A program made the position numbers and the translations under genes. A stretch of 40,123 bases of DNA. It comes from a virus. The DNA is taken from positions 1 through 40,123 of IMG/VR virus record IMGVR_UViG_3300009049_000010; one strand, 5' to 3'. Within the stretch, counting starts at the first letter, position 1. Each line of letters opens with the position of its first letter. The notes beneath the pieces were generated by a model that saw nothing but the letters and a program-made list of their open reading frames with translations, was not told where the DNA came from and made no database searches. This document shows positions 25,001-31,393 of the stretch, in pieces.

Positions 25001-27053
25001 TGCGTGTTCTGGCGTAAGCTGAGTAACGAGTACGAGCAGATGTACGAGTAGATGTACGAGCATAGTTACCAACGAAGTCGCCAGCAAAAGCACGAGCATA
25101 GTCTCCGACAAAATTTCTAGCATAGTCTCCGACAAAATTTCTAGCATAGTTACCGACGAAGTTACCGGCAAAGTTAGTTACACGATTGCGAACATAAGCA
25201 GATACGCGAGCTCTTGAGTAAATACCAGCGAAATTAGTTACACGGTCACGAGTATAGTCAGTGATACGAGTTCTTGTGTAATCAGCAGAGTATGCTGAAG
25301 TACGAGTTCTCGAATAAACACCAGAATAAGTTGAAACACGGTTACGAGCATATGTTCCGGCGTAAGCAGAAACACGATTACGTGAATAAGTACCTGAGAA
25401 CGTTGAACCACGAGCACGAGTAAACTCTCCGGTGTAGTTTCCTACAAAACCGCGAGTATAGTTACCGGCAAAGTTACGAGCATATGTTCCGGCGTAAGCA
25501 GAAACACGTGTACGACCATATGTTCCTGAGAACGATGAAGGACGTGTACGAGTAAACGCACCAGCATACTGGCCAGAGAATGAACGAGAATAGTTACCTA
25601 CAAAGTCTCGAGCATATGTGCCTGAGTAAGTAGAAACACGTGTACGAGCATAAACACCAGAATAAGCAGAAGAACGTGTACGAGCATATGTGCCTGCGTA
25701 AGCAGAAACACGGTTACGCGAGTATGTTCCCGCATAAGAACTTACACGGTTACGCGAGTATGTTCCTGAATATGAGGAAACACGAGTACGAGCATATGTG
25801 CCTGCGTAAGTTGATACACGGCCGCGAGTATAGGATGACGGACGAGTACGTGTAAACACACCAGTGAAATTAGTAATACGGTTACGAGCGAATGTAGACA
25901 CACGTGCGCGGGCATAGTAACCAGTAAAGTTACCAACAAATCCCTGTAACCTAACACGAGTGTAGGTTGACTGACGGTTCAATACATATTCGCCAGTAAA
26001 TGTACGAGAGAAGTTAGTTATGCGGTCACGTGAATAAGTTGACTGACGGTCACGAGAGTAATTACCCGTGAAATCTCCAACATATTCTCCAGCGAAGTTG
26101 CGGCTATAGTTGCCAGCAAAGTCACGAGTATAATTGCCGACATAGTTGCCAGCGAAGTCTTGAGTACTAACGCGAGTAGAAACCCTACTAAATGTTGAGT
26201 TACGGTCACGAGTATAAGAAGAAATACGAGCACGAGTATAAGCACTATTACGTGTTCTAGCATATGAAACTTCTGCGGTATTTCTTTTAGTGTTTAGTGC
26301 GGTACCTACAGCCTTCCAAGTGCCTGGGGCAGTTGGTACACCTTGTGAAGATGAACGCAATTGATAAGAACCAATGTTGCCTGCGGTTGCGCGTAGTGTT
26401 TTAATTCTCTGACCAAGAGTGAACTGGATTTGATCATCAGTCATTTCTCGGAAACCAGTGAAGTTACCGCTGACATCATATGATGTTGAAACTGGACGAA
26501 CCGCAGCAATTGCGGTCATATTGTTTCTTATATAGATACTGTATTGAGTTTCGGTTCCATCTCCCCTTGTATCCTTGAATACGTTAGGAATAAACTGAAT
26601 ATAGTCTACGCCAGGCGAAGATGCTGCTAATCTGAAAGTACCTACGTAATCATTTTGAGCAAGATTACTTAGAACTCGATTAGCAAGATTATTCAAATCA
26701 CCATCTACCATTTCGTAGAAGCCGGGATTTGAGGTATCGTAGTATCCTACTGGACGGACAAAGTTCGCACCTACTTCATTCGCGGTTCCACCATTTTGAT
26801 ATAACGTAGTAGTGGTAGAACCGGAAGTGATTTGAGAAGCAGGGTGCGTACCCGTTGCTTCATTGAAAAAAGTATCAATAAATGTACCAATACTCATATC
26901 ACCGGTCAAAGTAATTTGACCCGTATCACTTGAAGGAGAAGATGCTAGTGCTTGTCCCACCGCATACGCAAGATAGTTCTCTTCCGTAGGAGTGAATTCC
27001 TGTAGGTCACCATTCGAATTTTTAATTTTTAATGGGATGCTCGATGCTGACAC
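22026..27053 (-). CDS. Giant tetrapeptide-repeat protein (1675 residues, GTG start)
   Basis: The protein has an ordinary N-terminal domain (about residues 1-260, starting SASSIPLKIKNSNGDLQEF), two long repeat blocks (about 262-830 and 1080-1652) with a ~250-residue island between them, and a short tail ending STVEAYTLYVRTA. The blocks are strict four-residue units of the form [YFR]-[ASTVI]-[GRST]-[NDTSAE], for example FAGN YVGN YTRD FAGN or YART RVSA YAGT YARN, staying in register for about 140 units each. By eye the blocks contain no Cys or Lys and are rich in Tyr, Phe, Arg, Gly, Asn and Thr. The island has ten-residue repeats (YTGNYTRGVT; YTRARAATLD). The start is GTG (27051-27053) with a GAGAG site; the next Met is near residue 50. 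Two late promoters lie upstream and a terminator follows. It is probably a virion fiber or adhesin of solenoid type; the function is not known. Confidence 0.85.
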   Translation of the reverse strand: MSASSIPLKIKNSNGDLQEFTPTEENYLAYAVGQALASSPSSDTGQITLTGDMSIGTFIDTFFNEATGTHPASQITSGSTTTTLYQNGGTANEVGANFVRPVGYYDTSNPGFYEMVDGDLNNLANRVLSNLAQNDYVGTFRLAASSPGVDYIQFIPNVFKDTRGDGTETQYSIYIRNNMTAIAAVRPVSTSYDVSGNFTGFREMTDDQIQFTLGQRIKTLRATAGNIGSYQLRSSSQGVPTAPGTWKAVGTALNTKRNTAEVSYARTRNSAYTRARISSYTRDRNSTFSRVSTRVSTQDFAGNYVGNYTRDFAGNYSRNFAGEYVGDFTGNYSRDRQSTYSRDRITNFSRTFTGEYVLNRQSTYTRVRLQGFVGNFTGYYARARVSTFARNRITNFTGVFTRTRPSSYTRGRVSTYAGTYARTRVSSYSGTYSRNRVSSYAGTYSRNRVSAYAGTYARTRSSAYSGVYARTRVSTYSGTYARDFVGNYSRSFSGQYAGAFTRTRPSSFSGTYGRTRVSAYAGTYARNFAGNYTRGFVGNYTGEFTRARGSTFSGTYSRNRVSAYAGTYARNRVSTYSGVYSRTRTSAYSADYTRTRITDYTRDRVTNFAGIYSRARVSAYVRNRVTNFAGNFVGNYARNFVGDYARNFVGDYARAFAGDFVGNYARTSTRTSARTRYSAYARTRITNYVGDFTRDSTITSTRTRYSAYARTRITNYIGDFARDRVTNFAGNFVGNYATTFTGDFVGNYATTFTGDFVGNYATTFTGDFVGNYATTFTGDFVGDYARNYVGDYAGDFVGNYARTRITDYTRTRGSAYARTSTRTRYSAYARNAIQTSTRTLAYTRVLYYAGNFVGNYLRPVTYTGNYTRGVTYTGNYTRGVTYTGNYSRPVTYTGNYTRVDTYTRAPSFIGDYVRYSNPYNTMISYMGNYTSTTSYIGNYSRSSAATAAYSRTAGTYARYQGYWQFYTLTVYYTRVTGYFITSYTRTSTATVDYTRTRLVSAAEYYTRTPVYTGNYTRTVDYTRARAATETYTRDRAATLDYTRARAATLDYTRARAANEDYTRDRVTDFTATGYYTRVGYYAGDYIGDYARGYAGDFVGNYARDFVGNYVGDFVGEYARTSTRTSTRTRPSAYSRTRVTPYVGDFTRTRITNYVGDFARTRVTNYVGDFARTRVTNYVGDFARDRVTNFAGNFVGNYATTFTGDFVGNYARGFAGDYAGNYIGNYATTFTGDYVGNYARAFAGDFAGDFVGEYTRTSTRSRVSAYARTRVSAYARTRGSAYTRDRITDFAGDFAGNYARTFAGEYARNYAGNFAGNYVGDFVGNYVGNYARDFSGQYTGVYSRGFAGEYAGTYSRGFSGQYTGVYATSYTGNYSRDFARTRVSAYARTRVSAYAGTYSRNFAGEYTGAYATSYVGNYARDFSRTRVETYSRTRPSSYTGTYSRGFVGEYTGTYSRGFVGEYAGTYSRGFVGEYTGTYSRGFSGQYTGVYSRNFAGEYAGTYARTFAGNYSRDYAGNYTRDFAGDFAGNYARTFAGEYAGAYTTEFVGDFTGNYARTFAGNYIRNRVSAYAGNFIGNYTRGFLGEYTRNSTDTFSRVRVSAYSRLRTSAYSADYTRVRTSSYAGDFTGDYARDFTGNYSRDFAGNYSRAFVGDYVGTTIQSSYSTVEAYTLYVRTA
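22100..23812 (-). repeat. Tetrapeptide (12-bp) coding repeat, block B
   Basis: About 570 residues in four-residue phase, approximate borders. Two unit classes alternate: 'Y/F-x-G-N/D/T' units and 'R-x-S/T-x' or 'Y-x-R-x' units. Identical adjacent 36-bp copies occur at 23509-23544 and 23545-23580, with a diverged third copy at 23581-23616. Confidence 0.85.
23887..24006 (-). repeat. 30-bp tandem repeat (YTRARAATLD type), four copies
   Basis: Four 30-base units encode a ten-residue repeat around YTRARAATLD within the central island of the giant protein. The first two copies are almost identical. Confidence 0.8.
24361..24480 (-). repeat. 30-bp tandem repeat (YTGNYTRGVT type), four copies
   Basis: Four 30-base units encode YTGN-YTRG-VT. 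Each is two tetrapeptides plus two residues, so the four-residue register shifts in this part of the island. Confidence 0.85.
24565..26270 (-). repeat. Tetrapeptide (12-bp) coding repeat, block A
   Basis: About 570 residues in continuous four-residue phase; borders are approximate. The N-terminal part is rich in RTRxSxY-type units, and the part next to the island is rich in FVGN/FTGD/YATT units. Confidence 0.85.
24711..24854 (-). repeat. Four 36-bp tandem copies (NYATTFTGDFVG)
   Basis: Units at 24711-24746, 24747-24782, 24783-24818 and 24819-24854 differ at only a few bases and encode the same twelve residues. This points to recent unequal recombination or slippage in steps of three tetrapeptides. 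Confidence 0.9.
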
Positions 27054-27092
27054 AATTATCGCTCTCTTTTTGTTAAGTTGAAATTAATTGCT

Positions 27093-27107
27093 AATAACAC
27101 TGTTATT
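27093..27107. repeat. 15-bp dyad AATAACA-C-TGTTATT next to a late promoter
   Basis: Two 7-base arms with a one-base centre overlap the downstream edge of the TATAAATA at 27104-27111. It could be a binding site or a small hairpin, or chance in A/T-rich DNA. Confidence 0.4.
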
Positions 27108-27111
27108 TATA
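27104..27111 (-). promoter_or_regulatory. T4-type late promoter (proximal) of the giant gene
   Basis: The minus strand reads TATAAATA, 50 bases before the GTG start of the 1675-residue protein. Confidence 0.75.
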
Positions 27112-27126
27112 AGATTATGAAATGTG

Positions 27127-27207
27127 TAAACCCACTTATCATCCCATAATTTTAAGACTTTCTCGTATTTATAAGAATTCTTTTGTACGGGTTGATAAGT
27201 GGGTTTA
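27127..27207. repeat. 19-bp inverted repeat (one mismatch) enclosing a late promoter
   Basis: TAAACCCACTTATCATCCC at 27127-27145 pairs with GGGTTGATAAGTGGGTTTA at 27189-27207 with a single mismatch. The 43-base loop holds TATAAATA at 27166-27173. It fills most of the 173-base gap, the largest in the window. In read-through RNA from the chaperone-like gene it would form a long hairpin with no T tract after it. Confidence 0.85.
27166..27173 (-). promoter_or_regulatory. T4-type late promoter (distal) of the giant gene, in the loop of an inverted repeat
   Basis: The minus strand reads TATAAATA, 112 bases before the GTG start. RNA from this site would include only the promoter-proximal arm of the inverted repeat. 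Confidence 0.7.
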
Positions 27208-27226
27208 TCTAGATTCGTATAATAAG

Positions 27227-27724
27227 TTAAACTTCTTGAGGCCAAACAACTTTATCTACGGAGTCTACTACGGTTAGGTCTACTGTATCAGTGATATCTC
27301 TTAACGCTTGACGGTAATCAATGTATTGTTGTCGTTTTTCAGCTGAAAGTGGAGCATCAGGTAGCATAGCCCAATCAGTATGGAGAAGTTTAATATCTCT
27401 TTGAGCGCGAATCTCGCCCTTGATAACTTCTTTGTCCCATGTCCACTTCGCGGGTGTTACACTTCTATCCCAGAATGAATGATAATTAGGTCGACGGTCA
27501 ACAGTCAACCATTCGTCCAATTCGTCATCCCATACATGAGTGTTTACAAATTCTTCTAATGCTACACTACCGGCACATTCATAGATACGGTGAATTATAT
27601 GACCATTACGGTCAGTAACACCATCTTCGGGATAAATGCCATTATCTAAATCCGTTCTTTTAATCACTCCATTTTCATCGTGAAGTGCTACTATAGGGCT
27701 AACCCCTCTTTCATTGTCGCTCAT
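27227..27724 (-). CDS. Tail fiber assembly chaperone-like protein (165 residues)
   Basis: The C-terminal half carries the pattern typical of phage tail-fiber assembly / tail assembly chaperone proteins: an RDxxL-TDW start (AQRDIKLLHTDWAMLPDAPL) followed by SAEKRQQYIDYRQALRDITD. The N-terminal half is acidic and contains WDDELDEWLTVDRR. Such proteins help trimeric fibers fold and are usually encoded next to their client. Here the next gene downstream is the 1675-residue tetrapeptide-repeat protein and the one upstream is the 245-residue YGL protein. Either could be the client. The start has GGAG at good spacing. Family assignment is by motif, not by search. Confidence 0.78.
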   Translation of the reverse strand: MSDNERGVSPIVALHDENGVIKRTDLDNGIYPEDGVTDRNGHIIHRIYECAGSVALEEFVNTHVWDDELDEWLTVDRRPNYHSFWDRSVTPAKWTWDKEVIKGEIRAQRDIKLLHTDWAMLPDAPLSAEKRQQYIDYRQALRDITDTVDLTVVDSVDKVVWPQEV

Positions 27725-27751
27725 GTTATATTTTCTCCAATTTAAATTATG

Positions 27752-28489
27752 TTATTCTACGCCAAGGTGGGTTTTACCCACAACATAGGGGGCGAGGGAT
27801 TGCGTATAAGTTCTTCCACTGTAACCACCGATGTATGATACATTATAGGATCCACTACCCGATGAATGCTCATATATGTGACCGACGAAGCTGCTACCCC
27901 CGTAGAAGATTTGAGTGCCGGGCGAGCCTGAGTTGCTGAACAATATAGAGAAGGTTCTTGTATAGCCTGTTACACTAGTAAACTCTAGTTGCGCTGCGCT
28001 AATCCATTCTTCTGCACTATAAGGAGCAGTTATATAAATACCATGACCAAGCGGATACATGTAAGATTGGTATTTATCAATGTAAACTTCACCTTCATCG
28101 GTAGTTTGAAACATACGACTATCGAAAGAAGTTACATATGCGCCAGTTTTACAGACTAAACCGAAGTTACCCGATTTAGGTAGTGTCGCCATATCTTCTA
28201 GTACAGCGTAGTTCACTCCCGTAACGCCGGGCGACCCACCGCTATTTACAGGGAAGAAGGAGATTGAAAAAACATCACCATATAACCAAGTTTTAGTGGC
28301 GCTTATCTCGATTTTGCTACCCAAAGGTAGTGTTCCGATGTTAAATAGTACTAACTGTCCCGCCTTAACGGTAAGACCGGTGTTAAATGCTATATACCCT
28401 TTACTTACAGTAACAGTTCCACGACCAACTTCATTACTATCAAATAGGATATCTTCATCGGGATTCTTTATTTGTAAACCATATGCCAT
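27752..28489 (-). CDS. Beta-rich virion protein, YGL-type (245 residues)
   Basis: The N-terminus AYGLQIKNPDEDILFDSNEV and the rest of the sequence are beta-rich and Gly/Ser/Tyr-rich, as in small phage tail or fiber-tip proteins. The C-terminal 60 residues contain SGSGSYNVSYIGGYSGRTYT. It shares the 'M-x-YGL' start and general pattern with the 94-residue protein just upstream. No catalytic motif or signal peptide is visible. It lies between a glycosyltransferase/fiber group and the chaperone-like gene, so a fiber-tip or adhesin role is plausible but unproven. Confidence 0.75.
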   Translation of the reverse strand: MAYGLQIKNPDEDILFDSNEVGRGTVTVSKGYIAFNTGLTVKAGQLVLFNIGTLPLGSKIEISATKTWLYGDVFSISFFPVNSGGSPGVTGVNYAVLEDMATLPKSGNFGLVCKTGAYVTSFDSRMFQTTDEGEVYIDKYQSYMYPLGHGIYITAPYSAEEWISAAQLEFTSVTGYTRTFSILFSNSGSPGTQIFYGGSSFVGHIYEHSSGSGSYNVSYIGGYSGRTYTQSLAPYVVGKTHLGVE

Positions 28490-28500
28490 TATATTATACC

Positions 28501-28785
28501 CTATATCTTGTAAGCAAGATAACCGATTGTAGATGCTGCGGATAGATTAGTAATAGTAAAAGTTCCGGCAGATATATTTTTTTCAACAGAGTGAGAGAAC
28601 TCTGCATATGGAGCAGTTCCGCATAATGTATACGCATAACGTAAGCCTGGAGCGTCTATAGTTATAGATTCTCCATTATTTAAATACACACTACCTGAAG
28701 TAATAACACGGACGAACGTGTCCATCTGGTCAGCATCAAATGATAGATAACCGCCTGCGGTATAACATTTTAAACCGTAACTCAT
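28501..28785 (-). CDS. Small beta-rich protein, YGL-type (94 residues)
   Basis: The sequence begins SYGLKCYTAGGYLSFDADQM and looks like a short relative of the 245-residue neighbour: the same YGL start, then strands VRVITSGSVYLNNGESITID and FTITNLSAASTIGYLAYKI. It is separated from that gene by 11 bases and follows the GT2-like gene by two bases, so all three are co-transcribed. The function is unknown; a minor virion protein is likely from context. Confidence 0.7.
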   Translation of the reverse strand: MSYGLKCYTAGGYLSFDADQMDTFVRVITSGSVYLNNGESITIDAPGLRYAYTLCGTAPYAEFSHSVEKNISAGTFTITNLSAASTIGYLAYKI

Positions 28786-28787
28786 CC

Positions 28788-29696
28788 CTACAACTCCATA
28801 ACAGGTACCCTACTAGAGTGTAACCTGTTTTCGTTTTTTAATTTTGTTATTTCTTTCGCAAGTTCTTTCATCCAGTTTAAAAAACCTAGACCATTATTCT
28901 TTGCGCTTTCTACTGTGGCAATTCCAGACAATCTTGAATCATACATGTATGTCGGTTTTGTCTCGTCATGAACCACCATAGTCAACTCACCCTTTTCGTG
29001 AGCATCTTTTAATTCTAAGTATTGGAGAGTATCCTCACCAACCACTAAATTCTTAAACCTATATGGAATAACCTTTCTAGACATAAATGTTATTCGTGTA
29101 GCAATAGCATCCATACCCATTCCGTATTCTAAGTCCTTGATATATGATTGAAACGCTCGAATCTCCAAATCTGGAGTATGCATCCCATTTCTTAACATCA
29201 AGTCTACTACCATCTCTCCCTTACCTAGTTCACTCCAGTCAGATACTTCGGCGAACTGTCCATATTTAGACGTGAGTTCTTTGGGGTTGAGACTCAATCT
29301 ACTGTCATCTAACGCCCTAGCTATGGAATTTTTATCTCCGAATCCTATAGAGAGAGCATTACTTAACGCTAATACGTCAGGTGCGTCATCTCTATTCAAC
29401 AACTCAGTATAACACCTTACACCCCTTCGTGTCAAGTAGTCATCACCATCAACTAATACCGCATAAGGAACTCCGTCTTTTTCGAATATATCTAAAAAAC
29501 TATTCTTTCCAGTTGCGGCAGTACCATCACTCTCTGTTATCATGTGACGGATATTGTTATCTTCGCAGTACGACTTTGCTTGTTCTGAAAACGTACTGTC
29601 TAACGTATTAATTATTACTGTAGTATTGTCTTTAGGTAACGTATCAAACTGTCTAGCTAAAGAATACAAATTATGACTTGACAAAACATAAAACAT
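28788..29696 (-). CDS. GT2-like glycosyltransferase (302 residues)
   Basis: The GT-A pattern is visible: an N-terminal Rossmann strand (MFYVLSSHNLYSLARQFDTL), then ITESDGTAATGKNSFLDIF and the metal-binding YAVLVDGDDYLTRRGVRCY (DGDD near residue 90). The same GKNxxLD plus DGDD pair occurs in the 293-residue enzyme at 37708-38589, so the two are paralogous in this domain. Beyond the GT core, the C-terminus has NNGLGFLNWMKELAKEITKL, a helical tail that may oligomerise. There is no signal peptide, so it is a cytoplasmic enzyme. It sits between a fiber gene and two small virion genes. The ribosome site is weak. Confidence 0.75.
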   Translation of the reverse strand: MFYVLSSHNLYSLARQFDTLPKDNTTVIINTLDSTFSEQAKSYCEDNNIRHMITESDGTAATGKNSFLDIFEKDGVPYAVLVDGDDYLTRRGVRCYTELLNRDDAPDVLALSNALSIGFGDKNSIARALDDSRLSLNPKELTSKYGQFAEVSDWSELGKGEMVVDLMLRNGMHTPDLEIRAFQSYIKDLEYGMGMDAIATRITFMSRKVIPYRFKNLVVGEDTLQYLELKDAHEKGELTMVVHDETKPTYMYDSRLSGIATVESAKNNGLGFLNWMKELAKEITKLKNENRLHSSRVPVMEL

Positions 29697-29733
29697 CGTG
29701 TATAATCTACTTGTTGTCCAGAGGGATAATATA

Positions 29734-31161
29734 CTAGCCTAAGAATCCCATTATAACTCTCCTTGTGTTATTACCATCATAGATGCTGATAACGTTATTA
29801 GTGAGTTCCATTCTTTCACCAGTTTGGCTAGTACCTATATCTAGTGATCCTGTAACTTTGGCATTCGATAATAATACTTCATTACCATCAATCGTGAATG
29901 GTTGAACTTCATTGTTATTTGCGTTAACAAATCTGAAAGTGTCAGCAGTAAGTGTGAAGTCAGCAGTTGCGCCATCATTTCCAAACTTAATACCCGCAAC
30001 TCGTGGATTAGCTTCTGTTCCCGCAAGAAGGTCTAGTGTCCACAATGCGGTAGTAGTACCAGCACTATCAACAAACGCAGAGAACTCTTGTCTTACTGCG
30101 GCAATATCAGAATCAATCGCGGCATTTAAGTCTGTTATCAGTTCTGATCGAACCGAAGTCACACGGTCGTCTACTGTCTCAATCTGAGTAACAAGATCAC
30201 TAGTTGCTTGAGCAACCGCAGTTGTTGTGATATTACCTTGTAAATCTCTAATGAAAACAGCATTGTCTAGTTGTAGAGTTTTTGCTGAAAGCGATGTAAC
30301 CTGACCACCATTATATGATACAGAAGTCGCGAGAAGTTCTCGTGCGTCAGTCTCCGCATCTATTCTAGCACCAAGATCAGAATCTAATATAATTAAGTCG
30401 GTTTGTAACTCAACGACCTTACCCGCTTCAACAACTAACTTGTCACTGTCCGCATCAAGTCGAGCATATAAATCCTCAAGACCTGCTGCCAATGCTGCTT
30501 CAATTTGTTCTGGGGTAAACTCAATACCACCGGCAATAAACTGATCCAAAGTTAGACCAATTGAATCCAATCTCGATATAGTGGTAACAATACCATCACT
30601 GTTCACGTCGGTACGTGTTGTTAACTGACTTATACCTGAAGTGTTTAACTGAATTAAGTCGCCAAGGTCACTGTTAGCTAAAAGTAAACTGGATTCCACT
30701 GAGTCGATAGCACCAGCAAGAATATGTATCTCATCACTGTTCGCATTGACTCTTGATATGAGAGTATTGGTGGCATTCGCAATTGCGTCCGCAAGTAGGT
30801 CAGAGTCCACACCATCCAGAACCAAGTTTTCGATGGATGCGTTAGTCTCCGTGATAGCTTGCGATAAACTAGTTATCCCATCACTATTAACATCAACTCG
30901 TGATGTCAACTGAAGTAGTCCACTTGCGTTCGCTGCGATATCAGAATCCAGATAACTTACATCAACGCTAAGGTCGAACTGGTCTAGATATTCTTGGTTA
31001 ATGACCGATAGAAAGTAATCTGAGTCAAGGATACCATTAACAATAGTAGTGAGCTCATTAACATCAATAGAGCTACTATCTACTAACTGAAAGTTGTCAT
31101 TAATTTTTAAAATCGCAGCGTTAATATTATCTGCTAGATTAATTAACTGTATATTACTCAT
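29734..31161 (-). CDS. Tail fiber / tip protein with lambda-J-like C-terminus (475 residues)
   Basis: Residues ~1-370 are mostly coiled-coil repeats (for example LTSRVDVNSDGITSLSQAIT and TRTDVNSDGIVTTISRLDSI). The C-terminal ~100 residues are a beta tip: TALWTLDLLAGTEANPRVAG, ADTFRFVNANNNEVQPFTID, GNEVLLSNAKVTGSLDIGTS and the end TGERMELTNNVISIYDGNNT with RRVIMGFLG. This resembles the C-terminal domain of phage lambda J-type central tail proteins and ends like the collagen-like protein at the right edge (TGERIAFTSSSILIYDANNK). It overlaps the 79-residue gene by eight bases. A host-recognition or tail-tip role is likely; no enzymatic motif is seen. Confidence 0.82.
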   Translation of the reverse strand: MSNIQLINLADNINAAILKINDNFQLVDSSSIDVNELTTIVNGILDSDYFLSVINQEYLDQFDLSVDVSYLDSDIAANASGLLQLTSRVDVNSDGITSLSQAITETNASIENLVLDGVDSDLLADAIANATNTLISRVNANSDEIHILAGAIDSVESSLLLANSDLGDLIQLNTSGISQLTTRTDVNSDGIVTTISRLDSIGLTLDQFIAGGIEFTPEQIEAALAAGLEDLYARLDADSDKLVVEAGKVVELQTDLIILDSDLGARIDAETDARELLATSVSYNGGQVTSLSAKTLQLDNAVFIRDLQGNITTTAVAQATSDLVTQIETVDDRVTSVRSELITDLNAAIDSDIAAVRQEFSAFVDSAGTTTALWTLDLLAGTEANPRVAGIKFGNDGATADFTLTADTFRFVNANNNEVQPFTIDGNEVLLSNAKVTGSLDIGTSQTGERMELTNNVISIYDGNNTRRVIMGFLG

Positions 31162-31393
31162 TGGTTGCCTTACCCTCTATTAGTCGAAAAAGTAATTCTT
31201 TTATTTCTGACACATCTTGCTTTAAACCCACAACTTCTTTTGAGAGCGTGTTGATAGTGTCATCCTTTTCTTTTATTACTTTTTGCTGTGCCCTTGCTCT
31301 GGTTATTTCGGTTCTGTTTGTATTTAGGATGGCCCCTGATCGACCATCCTTTACTAAGTTATTATACCCTTCAACCCGCAAACGTTGCGACAT
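31154..31393 (-). CDS. Small coiled-coil virion-associated protein (79 residues)
   Basis: The N-terminus SQRLRVEGYNNLVKDGRSGA resembles a short conserved protein found among structural genes of marine T4-like phages. The C-terminal 45 residues (EKDDTINTLSKEVVGLKQDV and SEIKELLFRLIEG) show heptad-like spacing and probably form a coiled coil. It is linked by TAATG to the DUF4815-type gene and by eight bases of overlap to the downstream fiber gene. It may be an adaptor between them, which is inference. Confidence 0.8.
   Translation of the reverse strand: MSQRLRVEGYNNLVKDGRSGAILNTNRTEITRARAQQKVIKEKDDTINTLSKEVVGLKQDVSEIKELLFRLIEGKATNE

Noticed and set aside
22100-26270. CRISPR-like or non-coding satellite array
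   Set aside because: The short repeats are in coding phase, have no unique spacers of constant length, and keep a 1675-codon frame open with protein-level conservation of the unit.
27127-27207. Invertible (phase-variable) promoter switch
   Set aside because: The loop is only 43 bases, too short for known recombinase-driven inversion, and no recombinase gene is in the window; a stem-loop/insulator role is simpler.
22026-29696. Diversity-generating retroelement acting on the fiber genes
   Set aside because: No reverse transcriptase, no template/variable repeat pair with adenine-specific differences and no accessory gene are visible.
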